Source of the DNA: Candidatus Neomarinimicrobiota bacterium
Lineage (GTDB): Bacteria > Fidelibacterota > Marinisomatia > Marinisomatales > TCS55
Direction of reading: 5' to 3'
Assembly: GCA_018651745.1 (NCBI GenBank)
Contig: JABIDL010000020.1
Span: forward strand, 4,221 to 68,220
DNA: 64,000 nucleotides
Shown: piece by piece, positions 16,801-26,407 of the stretch
How positions within the stretch are numbered: position 1 is the stretch's first letter
Layout: each line of letters begins with the position of its first letter
Notes under the pieces: model-generated
Database searches by the model: none
What the model was told of the DNA's origin: nothing
The model's input: only the letters and a program-made list of their open reading frames with translations
Program-made: the position numbers and the translations under genes

Positions 16801-19800
16801 AGTCCATGTTGTATCATTATTTGAATTATTACCTGCCGTACCGGTAAAAGAAGCAGTGGTAGAATCGGCATATTGAACATTTAATACAGGTTCAGGATTT
16901 GTCCCGGTATGCTCATTAAATTGTGCAATGAGAGTAATTTGATCTTGGTATTTTCCAAGATTAGTGAGATGCGTTTGGGTAGTATTCACATAAGTCAACG
17001 AGCAGGTTGGCGCGGTATAATCTAAAATGACATTAGCCAAACTAGAACTTTGAACAAGATTCCCAGATGTGTCTTCGCTGCTAACATATAGCGAATATGT
17101 TCCTTCAGAAATACTTCCTTCTGTAATAGTAAAATTAGTTCCCGTAGAATCCGAACCTACCACTGATATAATACTATCAATTGCCGTATTTGCAGTATCT
17201 ACAACCATGAATTTCATTTGTGTACCCGATTCTAGATTTGTAGTTCTAAAAGTCGGTGACCGATCTTTTGTAATATTATCGTTGTCTGAATCTCCCAAAT
17301 CTTCTGTAGAAAGTAAATCCGGAGCAGAAGGTGTAGAAGGATCTATAAGGTCAATAATGACTGGATAAAGTGCTTCACTTGTGTCAGAGATATTTCCAGC
17401 TGAATCCATAGCAAACACATTAAACGTATAGGTCCCGGAAATTAAAGCGCTGGTTTGCAACGTATCAGAATCGAGTTGGGAAGTCCATGAGGACGAAACA
17501 ACCGTAGATGAATCTTTCAGAAGAAACACAGAATCAATAATTCCGGGACTAGTTGGACTTACGCCTGTAATTTCAAACTGTGGTTGATCAACGTTTGTTA
17601 TTTCATCTGTGTTTGAAACCCATCCGCTGTCTATAGCAGTTAACATTAAAGGTGCACTATTAGGTTTGGCAGGAGCTTCTGTGTCAATTTCCACGGATAC
17701 TGCTGTAGATGCATCTGAAAGATTTCCGGCATAATCCCGCAAAAGAGAAGAATAACTGTAAGTTGCGTTTGCTGTGACTGTATCGGTAGAAACTATATCC
17801 GGACTGGTGCTGGTAACATCTCTCCCGACCGTATCGGTATTTGTAATGATATATACTGAATCTGTTGCGCTTCCTCCCCAGACATTAAATCTTGGATTAA
17901 CAACATTGGTTAAATTATCTGAATCTAGTACACCGCTGTCATCCGCCGAACGAAGCGTTAGCGTAGGTGCGGTAGGAGCTTGCGAATCAAGTGTAATATC
18001 TAATAATGATGCGCCGGAAAGGGTTGTGGCGGTATTTCCGGCAGAATCCACTGCATATGCGTGAACTGATATAACACCGTTTCCAAAAACTAAAAAACTT
18101 GTATCAATTGTAGATAACGTAATATTTGTAGAATTACCACTGGTTACAAATCCATTCCCAAGTGTATCCTGGACGCTACCTTTTTTGAGAACTACGAAAA
18201 TAGAGTCACCCACAAAACCATCATCACTCGTGATTGTAAATTGTGGTGTAAGTTTGTTCGTTAAATTATCAGTTGAGTCTACGCCGGAATCCGATGTTCC
18301 TTTTAAATCGGCAGAAGAAATGGAATTGGGATTTGTTAAGTCTATTGTTAAACTAAATCCATTTGCAATCGAGGTTGTGTCAGAAACATTTCCCGCAGAA
18401 TCAATAGCAACTGCTCTGAGAGTGTACGATCCTTCAGGTATATTGGTTTCAGGTGTTAAATTGTCTGTTCCTCCATGGCCTATAGCTACAACCGAATCTA
18501 CCGCGGTAGTAATGCCGGTATAAAAAACTCTAACCGAATCTCTGTTGTTTGCATCCAGGTTTGAAACAATAATTGTAGGTTTCTGAATATTTGTATATCC
18601 ATCATTATCGTAATGACCGGAATCGTCGGTAGATAAAATTCCTGTAATTGACGGAGCATTTGGAGCATCTGTGTCAATTTGTATATAGAAGGATTCAGAT
18701 GTTTCAGATGAATTTCCAGCAAGATCAATTGCCTTCACACGTGCCCAAAATTCATTATCGACTTGAGATGAAGCTGTTAATGTTGCTGAACCGGACACGT
18801 CAATTGGTCCTGACACTACCACAGACCCGATACTGACAAGAGTTCCAAAATAAATATCTGCTGAATCGGGATAATCGGCATTTAGTGAAAATTCCGGTGT
18901 ATTATCATTGGTAATACCATCCGAAGAACTAATCCCAGGGTCGCTGGTAAGGGTCAGATTTGTAGGTTTGGTCGGGTTGGTAACATCCAAGACTAAATTA
19001 TTTCCCATCGCGCTGGAAAGTGAACCAATATTCCCGGCCGGATCTTTTGCAATTGATTTAACAACATGCGTTCCCTCTGTTGCAGAGCTTACAGTTATAT
19101 CCACTGTTGTTTCTGATGCTTTTCCTCTTCCGACCGTATCTGTGCCAAAAAGAATGAAAACAGAATCATCTGCAGTGACTCCACTGACTGTGAAAATAAG
19201 CGTAGTTTCCTTTGTTACATCATCATTATCAAATTTCCCGCTATCATCAGCTGCTTGTAAATCAATTCCACTTGGAGCATCTGGACCTGAAACGTCAATT
19301 GTAATGGATTGATTAAATCCTGTCGTGTCCCGCAAATTTCCCGCACTATCTAAAATAGCTGCTGTAACATAATAATTTCCTTCATCCTGATTTACTGTTG
19401 GTTGAAGTGTATGCGGATCAGCAGTAATAATTTCCGCATCAACGGCATTTGTGGATCCGTCAGACTTATCCGTGAAATATAAAATGATGGAATCCGCATC
19501 GGCAATACTGGTACTAGAACCTGATAAATCAATTTCAAATTTGGGACGCTGGTTACTGGTAATTTTATCTGTCTGACTTTCACCCGTGTCATTGGTTTCA
19601 TCCTCTACCATATTTATGCTAACAAGTGCGGCAGGAAATGTAGAATCTATACTTACACTAAAAGCAGCGGATGCATTACTAACATTCCCCGCCAAATCTA
19701 TATCAGTATAAGTAATTGAATACGTTCCATCTGCACCAACATCGGGAATGGTGATTTCTATATTACTCGTTGCCCCCGCCAAAGCGGTTACAACTTTAGA

Positions 19801-21375
19801 TCCATCCTGATAAACATAAATAGAATCCGTGGAAGCTTCTGCAGCAAAAACAAAAGTTGGAGTTCTTCGGTTTGTTAATCGGTCATTAGTTAATGTTCCC
19901 GTGTCGTGCCCAGATTTAAGACTTGGTGCAGAAGCAGGGTCGCTCGGAGCTGAAGTATCCACAACGAGGTCTGGGGTAAGGTAGGATGTTGCACCAGAAG
20001 TATTTCCGGCAGAATCAACAACAAAGGCTGCTATAGAATTATATGTTGCTGCGCCCAAGGCGTTTGCTGCAGGAACTGTAAGCGTAATGGTTCCATTTGT
20101 CGCAACCCAACCGCCTACCAACACCGTAGCTCCGTTTTTAACTTCTATAGAATCTCCAGCCAGCACGCCGGCACCTGTCATAATAAATGTTGGGGTCGTA
20201 TCGCTGGTATAATGATCAGATTGGCTGAACCCTGTATCAACATTTTCATCCGTATCCAAATTTGGCGTTACATTTGTAGCGTCTGCATCGGTATCAATTG
20301 TAACAGAAATAGAATTTGATGCGCTTGACCGATTTCCTGCCGGGTCAACTATGACAGTCGTGACCGTATAGGTTCCATCAGTTATGGCACTGCCTATAGT
20401 AACATCCACAATATCATCATTATCTGTGGTGCTGTCTGTGGCTGATCCATCCAGATAAATTACTGCCCGTCCAAAAGTCCAACCAACATTGCTAACCCAA
20501 TTTGATAATTCTGATCCACCCACTCTAAAAGTAGGAGTATTATCATTGGTTAATCTGTCCCATTCGGAAATACCACTATCCGTGCTAGACAATAAATTCC
20601 ATTCATTGGCTTGATCTGCATCTTCTTCGGACACGACCAATGGTGGCGATGGCGAAGTTTGATCTAAATAAACATATAAATATGTGGAAGTACCTTCGCT
20701 TCCATATTGATCTTTAGTAACCGTATATACAGAATTAGTGCCGGCGACGAGAGATGCTGGCCATTGATATGACGCGGAACCAGAACTAGCTTCCACATGA
20801 TTTACGGCAGATCCAACATAAAGGGTAACTGTATGCGTACCTCCAGCGTTTGCATTTGAAATGCTAAATTCAACACCATCATCATTCGTATAATTATCAG
20901 AATCGCTTCCGCCTGTATCATCGTTCGCAACTAGGTCCGGTTGGTCAGTAGCTGTTGGAGCTGTTTCACGAAATTGAAAAGTTCCTGCTGTAAGGGTGTC
21001 TTGTTGGGCACCATTATTATATCTTATAACATAAACCGTAAAGTTGACACCCGTTCCCCGACCCGAAATATTTTCAATGGTTGAAGAGCTAGTATTTGAT
21101 AAAGAATAGGTACTAGCTGAAAGGCCATTTGTAGTGCCTCCAAAATATTTCCACGTTTCTCCGGCTACTACTCCATAAACTGCATATCCATTCCCATCAC
21201 CTGAATTACTTAAAACGATTCCAGTTACATCAATATCTGTATTTGTATTATTCCAATAATAATCAGTTCCACTTCCCGTGACTACATTGCCACCATCAGG
21301 GACAGCAGTCTGTGCTTGTAAGAAAAAAACGGTAGCCCCTCCTACCGTCAATAGAATCCTGAGGAATTTATTCAT
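13891..21375 (-). CDS. Giant T9SS-secreted Ig-like repeat protein, 2494 aa
   Basis: Signal peptide at residues 1-22 (ILLTVGGATVFFLQAQTA). From about 130 to 1650 there are roughly a dozen Ig-like repeats of about 110 residues. Each opens with a DxxxPxxP motif, has an Asp-rich loop (DSGxxDxDNLTN), and closes with DxAGNxS. A fibronectin-III-like stretch follows (near PATASGLDKYQVAI), then two or three cadherin-like domains (SYEDILWKDTLTVSDPD, TVTENDSLILDLGSY). The last about 90 residues are a Por sorting domain: NYPNPFNPVTTIEYDLG, GQHVKTLV, SGIYFARM. The protein should cross the outer membrane by type IX secretion and stay on the cell surface or be released. The Asp-rich loops suggest calcium binding. 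Partner lipoprotein overlaps its 3' end. Confidence 0.85.
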   Translation of the reverse strand: MNKFLRILLTVGGATVFFLQAQTAVPDGGNVVTGSGTDYYWNNTNTDIDVTGIVLSNSGDGNGYAVYGVVAGETWKYFGGTTNGLSASTYSLSNTSSSTIENISGRGTGVNFTVYVIRYNNGAQQDTLTAGTFQFRETAPTATDQPDLVANDDTGGSDSDNYTNDDGVEFSISNANAGGTHTVTLYVGSAVNHVEASSGSASYQWPASLVAGTNSVYTVTKDQYGSEGTSTYLYVYLDQTSPSPPLVVSEEDADQANEWNLLSSTDSGISEWDRLTNDNTPTFRVGGSELSNWVSNVGWTFGRAVIYLDGSATDSTTDNDDIVDVTIGSAITDGTYTVTTVIVDPAGNRSSASNSISVTIDTDADATNVTPNLDTDENVDTGFSQSDHYTSDTTPTFIMTGAGVLAGDSIEVKNGATVLVGGWVATNGTITLTVPAANALGAATYNSIAAFVVDSAGNTSGATSYLTPDLVVDTSAPSDPASAPSLKSGHDTGTLTNDRLTNRRTPTFVFAAEASTDSIYVYQDGSKVVTALAGATSNIEITIPDVGADGTYSITYTDIDLAGNVSNASAAFSVSIDSTFPAALVSINMVEDETNDTGESQTDKITSNQRPKFEIDLSGSSTSIADADSIILYFTDKSDGSTNAVDAEIITADPHTLQPTVNQDEGNYYVTAAILDSAGNLRDTTGFNQSITIDVSGPDAPSGIDLQAADDSGKFDNDDVTKETTLIFTVSGVTADDSVFILFGTDTVGRGKASETTVDITVSSATEGTHVVKSIAKDPAGNIGSLSSAMGNNLVLDVTNPTKPTNLTLTSDPGISSSDGITNDNTPEFSLNADYPDSADIYFGTLVSIGSVVVSGPIDVSGSATLTASSQVDNEFWARVKAIDLAGNSSETSESFYIQIDTDAPNAPSITGILSTDDSGHYDNDGYTNIQKPTIIVSNLDANNRDSVRVFYTGITTAVDSVVAIGHGGTDNLTPETNIPEGSYTLRAVAIDSAGNVSDTTSIANGFSLTIDLTNPNSISSADLKGTSDSGVDSTDNLTNKLTPQFTITSDDGFVGDSIFVVLKKGSVQDTLGNGFVTSGNSTNITLSTIDTSFLVFGNGVISVHAYAVDSAGNTATTLSGASLLDITLDSQAPTAPTLTLRSADDSGVLDSDNLTNVVNPRFNVWGGSATDSVYIITNTDTVGRDVTSTSPDIVSTDTVTANATYSYSSLLRDYAGNLSDASTAVSVEIDTEAPAKPNSAPLMLTAIDSGWVSNTDEITNVDQPQFEITGVSPTSPGIIDSVFLLKDSSTVVSSSWTSQLDSDTLQTSALISGTYTFNVFAMDSAGNISDTSEALYPVIIDLIDPSTPSAPDLLSTEDLGDSDNDNITKDRSPTFRTTNLESGTQMKFMVVDTANTAIDSIISVVGSDSTGTNFTITEGSISEGTYSLYVSSEDTSGNLVQSSSLANVILDYTAPTCSLTYVNTTQTHLTNLGKYQDQITLIAQFNEHTGTNPEPVLNVQYADSTTASFTGTAGNNSNNDTTWTFSFTLPDSSTNDGNLKATLTAYDVAGNKTLIYVDSTEFVVDNTDPTPFTVSTITTFGYNQVAGWINGETDSVSVVVPIDQNDGTLLFGGDIYIQMRIPLRMPAATWVQVGAKDSIETTVDSVVYKTTAEILAALTPEGLVQGDSIVTRAVLYDAAGNFTNGTESITKYVYDPNKMTIGTNQITVGNTLNVDTLISSDTVRVEWDDFDEPTPATASGLDKYQVAIAHVGDDSITQFMNWVNTMSTASFDTLLPLEHDNEYSIHIRAFDVAGNISDTLASATFRRYNTKPTLASMDSAISYEDILWKDTLTVSDPDFLTLLSDSISFYKIQSVGITGTISADSATITQISKDSAIVSWTPLQADTGKYTITAWVKDNWESTKFIDSTAWNMTVIGVNDTPVVSIVTPARQISFEEDYQDTVKYTMTTYATDVDNDSTELSWTAVLATTPDIPGYPRTMPSFVFGPNTSDIAKENIRRKYQPKTSSKQNSLFSDSENSLNLPVNRSTKIQVTIDTSGGNTFATFDADSNYYIEDYQIIFEVSDPQGALASDTTFVTVTPNNDAPEINKGTVLLSDTTVTENDSLILDLGSYVTDVDDTLLYFHISALTNSGYMSISDTSFSIDTTGYLIKFEPQKLWSDSSVIRLIVRDRSTFSETNVKSDTVTFTIDVLRVPRPHLFLSVVQNNAFTNYYDLFVTDTAQKVKRCSVEVQSIPIAIDTVGLYTYAGNYYFTSPGVYIFDILAKGIVGDTSISKGINLSLATSARTWTGSSIDGRFRVNGYPGSVRNDQLMMISDSTMFGPYFGDQASYLLGNEYFDFDGAVEVMLPATDDNQAIHRRIDGGKWEELPSITEYGLVRAWSEKMGYFKLGLKTIFVPEMTSIHKNYPNPFNPVTTIEYDLGIVQGPRQKVNLSIYNLLGQHVKTLVNEDKSIGRYSVRWFGKDEFGVPVSSGIYFARMMTDRGIAKTLKVMLIR

Positions 21376-21388
21376 GCTCAGTTATGAT

Positions 21389-22210
21389 TTATATACTTAC
21401 GCCGAGAATCAAAATTCCGTCCATCCAACTTACGGTACCAAGGTCAGCCCCCTTAGAGTCTTTCACGCCAAAACCTGTGGTCGATCGGACGCCAAACCTG
21501 ATTTCCACCGCATTACCGAGTGTAAGTCCATAAGAAGATTCAGCAGTTAATCCGAAAACATTTCCGACGAGACCTGCCCCCAGTTTTACTTGTCCGGGAC
21601 CAGCAGGAAAGGACAATATTCCCATAGCCAAAAAACCACTGAATTCGCCGCCTACAGGCTTGTAATTGGTAAATGAGAAAGTTCCAAGTTCAGCACCCAA
21701 GCGGAATCGGAGCGGTCCGACTTGCATCAGTGCAGGAAATTCAAGTCCTGCTTTAAAATCAACACTGGAATTGTATGTATTTAATTGGTGATTTACAAAA
21801 CCGGGTGATGCACCCATAATTGTGAGCGAATATCCCTGCCTCTCAGCAGCATCTGCTAATTCAACATCCTCAAGTTCTCCTTCTCCGTCAAATTCTTCGT
21901 CTTCATACTCTTCATCATAAATTTCTTCGTCATCACCTTCTTCATAAAATGCATCATCTTCTTCATCAAAATATTCATCTTCTTCATACTCTTCGTCCTC
22001 GAATTCATCATCATATTCTTCATCTTCATAATCTTCTTCATACTCTTCGTCTTCATAATCCTCATCATCGTACTCGTCCTCATCATCCCCCCAGAATATT
22101 TCGACGGGATCATCCGAGTCATCTTGTGCAACCAGAGTACTTCCAGATGTAAATAATAGGAAAAACCCAAGAAAACCGGGTAATAATATTCGATATATAT
22201 ATTGATTCAT
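21389..22210 (-). CDS. Outer-membrane barrel protein with long acidic Asp/Glu/Tyr tract
   Basis: I start at Met at 22210 (MNQYIYRILLPGFLGFFLLF) because GAGG lies 6 nt upstream and a signal peptide begins there; the frame stays open to 22339, but that leader has no signal character. The protein is 273 aa. Signal peptide to about residue 28, then about 85 residues almost wholly D, E and Y (DDEDYEDEEYEEDYEDEEYD), then about 150 residues of beta strands (FRLGAELGTFSFTNY, GQVKLGAGLVGNVFGL). That is an 8-strand-like small barrel with an acidic periplasmic or surface tail. The gene is 13 bases before the giant T9SS gene. The tract may bind calcium or cations. Confidence 0.7.
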   Translation of the reverse strand: MNQYIYRILLPGFLGFFLLFTSGSTLVAQDDSDDPVEIFWGDDEDEYDDEDYEDEEYEEDYEDEEYDDEFEDEEYEEDEYFDEEDDAFYEEGDDEEIYDEEYEDEEFDGEGELEDVELADAAERQGYSLTIMGASPGFVNHQLNTYNSSVDFKAGLEFPALMQVGPLRFRLGAELGTFSFTNYKPVGGEFSGFLAMGILSFPAGPGQVKLGAGLVGNVFGLTAESSYGLTLGNAVEIRFGVRSTTGFGVKDSKGADLGTVSWMDGILILGVSI

Positions 22211-22449
22211 TCGCGCCTCATTTGGACATGCTATGTGTAATTTATTTTTCATTGAAGGAATCCTTACCTCGCGTGGGAATTCTTTCGGTAGGTGAATATA
22301 ATTCTCACCGTCAATCCAATGCAATTGCAAATCTGACATAATATAAGTTTCTTTTCTACTAAATTATAAATGGTTTTATATGTAATACTAAGTGATATAG
22401 ATCAAAATTAAGAACTTAGAAAAATCTTCCTAATCTAAATCCAATTTAG

Positions 22450-22523
22450 TACGCCCGGGAGGATTCGAACCCCCAATCCCCTGGTCCGTAGCCAGGTGCT
22501 CTATCCAATTAAGCCACGGGCGC
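22450..22523 (-). tRNA. tRNA-Arg(ACG)
   Basis: 74 nt on the minus strand. Acceptor GCGCCCG/CGGGCGT with a terminal G-U, anticodon loop CTACGGA (anticodon ACG, substrate of TadA), T arm GGGGG/TCCTC-like with TTCGAAT loop, discriminator A. First of three tRNAs in a cluster. Confidence 0.93.
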
Positions 22524-22590
22524 ATATTTTTCGATGTTCTAAACCAAAATTTAAGGGATTCCTCTATCCAATACCCCCGAAATTATGACG

Positions 22591-22662
22591 TAGCTCGTAG
22601 GGGGATCGAACCCCTGTTGCAGGAATGAGAATCCTGAGTCCTAACCACTAGACGAACGAGCC
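22591..22662 (-). tRNA. tRNA-Glu(CTC)
   Basis: 72 nt. Acceptor GGCTCGT/ACGAGCT, anticodon stem CAGGA/TCCTG, loop TTCTCAT (anticodon CTC), T loop TTCGATC, discriminator A. Confidence 0.93.
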
Positions 22663-22668
22663 AATGCG

Positions 22669-22739
22669 CTGGGGAGCAGGGTTTCGAACCCCGATTGCCT
22701 GGGCCAGAGCCAGGTGTCCTGCCGTTAGACGACTCCCCA
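22669..22739 (-). tRNA. tRNA-Gln(CTG)
   Basis: 71 nt. Acceptor TGGGGAG/CTCCCCA (U1-A72, typical for Gln), anticodon stem CCTGG/CCAGG, loop CTCTGGC (anticodon CTG), discriminator G. Six bases upstream of tRNA-Glu on the minus strand. Confidence 0.93.
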
Positions 22740-22818
22740 TAATGATTATCAAAAATCGGGCGGAAATATACGGATGTTTACCGTGTTCGCTCAAAGATTA
22801 TTTACAGTGTTGGGGCTA

Positions 22819-24600
22819 TTATTTAACCAGGAATGCTTTGCGCAATTCCTGAGCAATCGGTGTTGAAATCTTCACAAAGTAAATACCGGAAGAATAAGCG
22901 GAAGCATCCCAAGTAAAGACATGGAAACCACCAGACATGTAAGGATTATCCACCAATGTGGCCACATGCTGACCTGTAATATTATAAATGGAAATATTGG
23001 TATACATTTCATACGGAATTGAGAATGGAATGGAAATTGATGGATTGAATGGATTTGGATAGAGTGCCTCAACTTTTAAATTTTTGGGGACTTCAATTTT
23101 CTGAGGTAAGCCAGATTCCGAAGAAACTTTAATCAGACATCCGCCTGGGCTACATGCTACAATATCTGAAATTCCTCGTATTTGAGATGGGAAATCCATG
23201 ACTAATTTATATTGGCTTTGGTTCCCGCTGATGTCTGCAACAATGACTTCCATATTTCCTTCTAACATTCGTGATTCAATAATCCAACCATTAGGCAGAT
23301 AAACATTCTCAAGAACTTCATTAGAAACAGGATGAGAAAGGGTGAATTGGATTCCACTAACCTCATTTGAACTTTCAATTATAATTGATGTGCGGTCACG
23401 TCCCGGCAATATAGAAATTTCTCCGGTACCGGTTTCTCCTTTACTTAAATTAGATGATGGATATACTATTTGGTAGGCAAGTTGCACAATATCTAACATA
23501 CTTACAGAGCCGTTGCCGCTGTAGTCTGCAATTTCCGCGGCGCAACCTGGATAATCATTGTCTTTCCAATAATCTACAAGTGTCAATACATCAAAAATAT
23601 CAATAGACGGCGCATTGTTAATCATATCACCATTGATATTCCCGGCAACCCAAATATTTACATTATCGCAAGGATCACAAACGTCCCCCGGACCATCATT
23701 ATCAGTATCTAGCTGATCAGGATTATACGTTTCAGGACAATTATCAACATCAGATAGTATTCCGTCACCATCAACATCAGCATTCATTGCATCTATTAAT
23801 ATAGCATTTACTTGAAAAATTTCATCACTCGATGAATTCTGCACAATAGCGATAACTTTCAAATTTTCTTGCACCCAAGAAGAACCAATATCAAACGATC
23901 CGGAATAAACTTGAGATTCTCCCGAAGAACTAATTGTCAAATTTTCCGGAGGAGTGAAATCTCGATTTACATTTCTGGCCATATGATATTGGCCTACTGC
24001 ACCCCAATAGGAATATATATTATCTTCAACTAGAAAAACATATACTCGCTGGTTAGAAGAACTATGATCAGAATCCATAGACACTGTAATATCATAATCA
24101 ATTGTACCGTTATTGACCAACCCATTAATATCTATCGAATAGGGTGATGTAGCGCCAATCATTCCGTTATAGATAATAAGAAAATTATCATACATAGGCG
24201 GCCAATTTGCATTGGCGTATCCACCTTCAGTGCTTTCCAAGCCATTCCATTCTGAATGAGGAATCCCGTTGATAGTGTACAAATTTGCTCTCATATCGTA
24301 CATTGCTGGAATAGAAAAATCAGAATTAGAAGGTGTATAGACTGCGTTATGAAGTTCTATACTGAAAAGCGTTTCGGGGAACTGATTTAATAAGGTGTCT
24401 ATCGCAAAACTTGCGCTTGGGCAGTATGGTCAGTCAAGCCCGGTAAAATCTTCTACGAATACTTTTTGATCGGAGCGGCTTGCCATTTCAACGATTTCGC
24501 GAAGATTTCCCTTAGAAACCAATTGATTTGGATTCGAAATCAATTTTTGAGAAAAGATTGCACTCACCACTACAGTAAGAAATAATATGTTTTTATTCAT
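22819..24600 (-). CDS. Secreted Omp28-like selenoprotein (UxxC) with dockerin and T9SS sorting domains
   Basis: Read from ATG at 24600 with one in-frame TGA at 24430-24432: 593 aa, Sec57. Signal peptide at 1-17 ([17 protein letters not shown]). The thioredoxin-like motif [18 protein letters not shown] aligns with the FTGxxCxxCP site of the Omp28 family, with Sec in place of the first Cys. Translation stays open and sensible on both sides of the UGA. A beta domain follows, then TSP3-type Asp repeats (about 274-312, [16 protein letters not shown]), a dockerin-like double EF-hand region (about 322-380), and a C-terminal Por sorting domain ([14 protein letters not shown] ... GIYFVKIS). The redox domain is therefore placed outside the outer membrane. 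A caller that stops at UGA would start this gene at 24303 and lose the redox site. Confidence 0.82.
24403..24415 (-). promoter_or_regulatory. SECIS-like hairpin in Omp28-like selenoprotein gene
   Basis: mRNA sequence CGCAA-GUU-UUGCG: perfect 5-bp stem with a GUU loop (or 4 bp with AGUUU), 14 nt after the UGA. Position and exposed G fit the bacterial SECIS pattern. It lacks the GGUCU loop of the other two. Confidence 0.5.
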
Positions 24601-24662
24601 TATTTAATCCGAGTTTATTAATAGCCAAATTTTAGTTTTTTCAATTTAAGAATAATTCAGTC

Positions 24663-26393
24663 TTAAAACATAGAAGTGAAACTGATCTTGAATCCGTCTT
24701 CAAATGCTTTTATCTCTCGACATACACCATTACTACAAACCAAGCCTCCTTGCAAAGATCCATACATCACAGATAAGCGATGCGTAGGTGAAACATTATA
24801 AACTGCATCAATCGCAATCCAACTTCGTTCAATTTTCGCAAATCGCTTCAATAATTTTTCAAGTTCGTTCCCTGTAGAAGATTTAGCAGTCGTCCCATAT
24901 TGGAAAGTTGAGATATTATCAATACTCAATGTGAATGACCATTTGGGGGATTTAGAAACAGATAATGCAAAAAAGCGATTTTCTTGCTCCGGTTTTCGAA
25001 AAAGGCTTATTGATGTATCCAATGTGGTTATTTCGTTAAGTTTATCTTCCTGAACATAGTTTTTTGTAACATATTGATATTCACTCGAAATTCCGATATT
25101 CAAACCATTGGGAAACAAATAATCAAATTCTATCGGAAGGGATGTACCCTGTATTTCTTCATACATCAACCTACGACTAGAATCAGTATAGATATTCCTA
25201 ATCAGGAGTGAAACGTCATTCAAAAAATTGACTCCGACATTAGAATGCAATTTATCGTTTAAGAAAAACCCATCTATGTTCACATTCATTTCCTTTACCG
25301 GATTGGATGGTTTTTCTTGACTGAACAAAAATCCGGTTGTTGAATTTGGAACCCAAGTGAACCAATCAACTTGTGACCAAATATGGGTTCGGCTTGCCTG
25401 CGCAACATGTGCGGAAAAAGTGATTCTATCCGTAATCGGACCACTGAGTTCAATTTGAATTCCTTTCTCGCTGTTAAAATCCACTGGATGCGTTAAACGA
25501 TTTTGTAGGGTTGATGTAAATTCATTAATTCCAATTGGAGGTTGCTGAAAAGGCGTTCGCCCACCATAATAATTCACAATATCAGATCGGTAGTTAGGAT
25601 CAATATCCAAAAATTGATACCTTTTCATGTCCACACTAAGCGTCCATAAACCTAAATAAATGTTCATATTTGCAAATAAACCATGACCACTATTTTCCGA
25701 TGTTGTGCTGTCCGTATGATCTTCAAGTGTATTATTATCCACATATTCTGCGTAGAGATCGAAAAAATCGCCAAAATATTCGATCCTGCTGCCAAGCATT
25801 GCAGTTATCAGCTGCACAGAATCCGGCGGAATGGGGTGATTTTCTCTGGTACGTAAATAAGATAGTCCAAGATTCATTTTCTTGTACTGCGCAGAAAGGT
25901 CGACACCGAAAAGGGAATGGTCAATTTCATAATTGTGCACACGATCATTGAAATTATTCACATAAATGCTACTTTGGCGGATAGTACTCTCCCCTGAAAT
26001 AAATTTACTTTCCAACCAATCATTCGAATATTGAAATGATAATCCCCGAATACCGTTGTCAAAATCAATAGACTGATCATCAAACTGGTTCAGTACCAGC
26101 CCTCTTCCCCAAATCTGGTAAATGTCACCAACTTTTAGCAGGAACGGACCATTATTATACTCAAAGCTTATTTTTCTAAGACCATTGAATGATTTTCCAA
26201 GTTCTGGTTCCGGGCTGAATTCAAATTCTCCCCAAAATGATACATGATTCCAAAATCCATTCAACGCAAGATGTGTTTCAGAATAATTGAATCCGTTTTC
26301 GCTTTCACCAATTTGAAGTTCAGAATTCCCGGAAATTGCTACCTGTCCATGCAATATTATTGTGGTAAATAGGATGGCAACCGAGTGCCGCAT
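24663..26393 (-). CDS. Outer-membrane beta-barrel protein (DUF6029-like)
   Basis: 576 aa. Signal peptide at 1-20 (HSVAILFTTIILHGQVAIS). The rest alternates aromatic and polar residues as in a large barrel. KVGDIYQIWGRGLVLNQFDD is a segment I associate with the DUF6029 family of Bacteroidota-type outer-membrane proteins. The C-terminal segment (FEDGFKISFTSMF) ends with Phe. It lies between the TlpA thioredoxin gene (14 bases upstream) and the extracellular selenoprotein, so the three could work as an envelope redox or assembly group. Substrate unknown. Confidence 0.7.
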   Translation of the reverse strand: MRHSVAILFTTIILHGQVAISGNSELQIGESENGFNYSETHLALNGFWNHVSFWGEFEFSPEPELGKSFNGLRKISFEYNNGPFLLKVGDIYQIWGRGLVLNQFDDQSIDFDNGIRGLSFQYSNDWLESKFISGESTIRQSSIYVNNFNDRVHNYEIDHSLFGVDLSAQYKKMNLGLSYLRTRENHPIPPDSVQLITAMLGSRIEYFGDFFDLYAEYVDNNTLEDHTDSTTSENSGHGLFANMNIYLGLWTLSVDMKRYQFLDIDPNYRSDIVNYYGGRTPFQQPPIGINEFTSTLQNRLTHPVDFNSEKGIQIELSGPITDRITFSAHVAQASRTHIWSQVDWFTWVPNSTTGFLFSQEKPSNPVKEMNVNIDGFFLNDKLHSNVGVNFLNDVSLLIRNIYTDSSRRLMYEEIQGTSLPIEFDYLFPNGLNIGISSEYQYVTKNYVQEDKLNEITTLDTSISLFRKPEQENRFFALSVSKSPKWSFTLSIDNISTFQYGTTAKSSTGNELEKLLKRFAKIERSWIAIDAVYNVSPTHRLSVMYGSLQGGLVCSNGVCREIKAFEDGFKISFTSMF

Positions 26394-26407
26394 AAAATCA
26401 ATAATTG

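Noticed and set aside
17069-19312. Plus-strand frames of 96-134 codons inside the giant T9SS gene
   Set aside because: Antisense to regular Ig repeats; repeating Ser/Val-rich composition mirrors the repeat codons.
22819-24303. Start of the Omp28-like gene at 24303
   Set aside because: This start lacks a signal peptide although the protein has a T9SS sorting domain. Reading through the UGA at 24430 gives signal peptide and redox motif.
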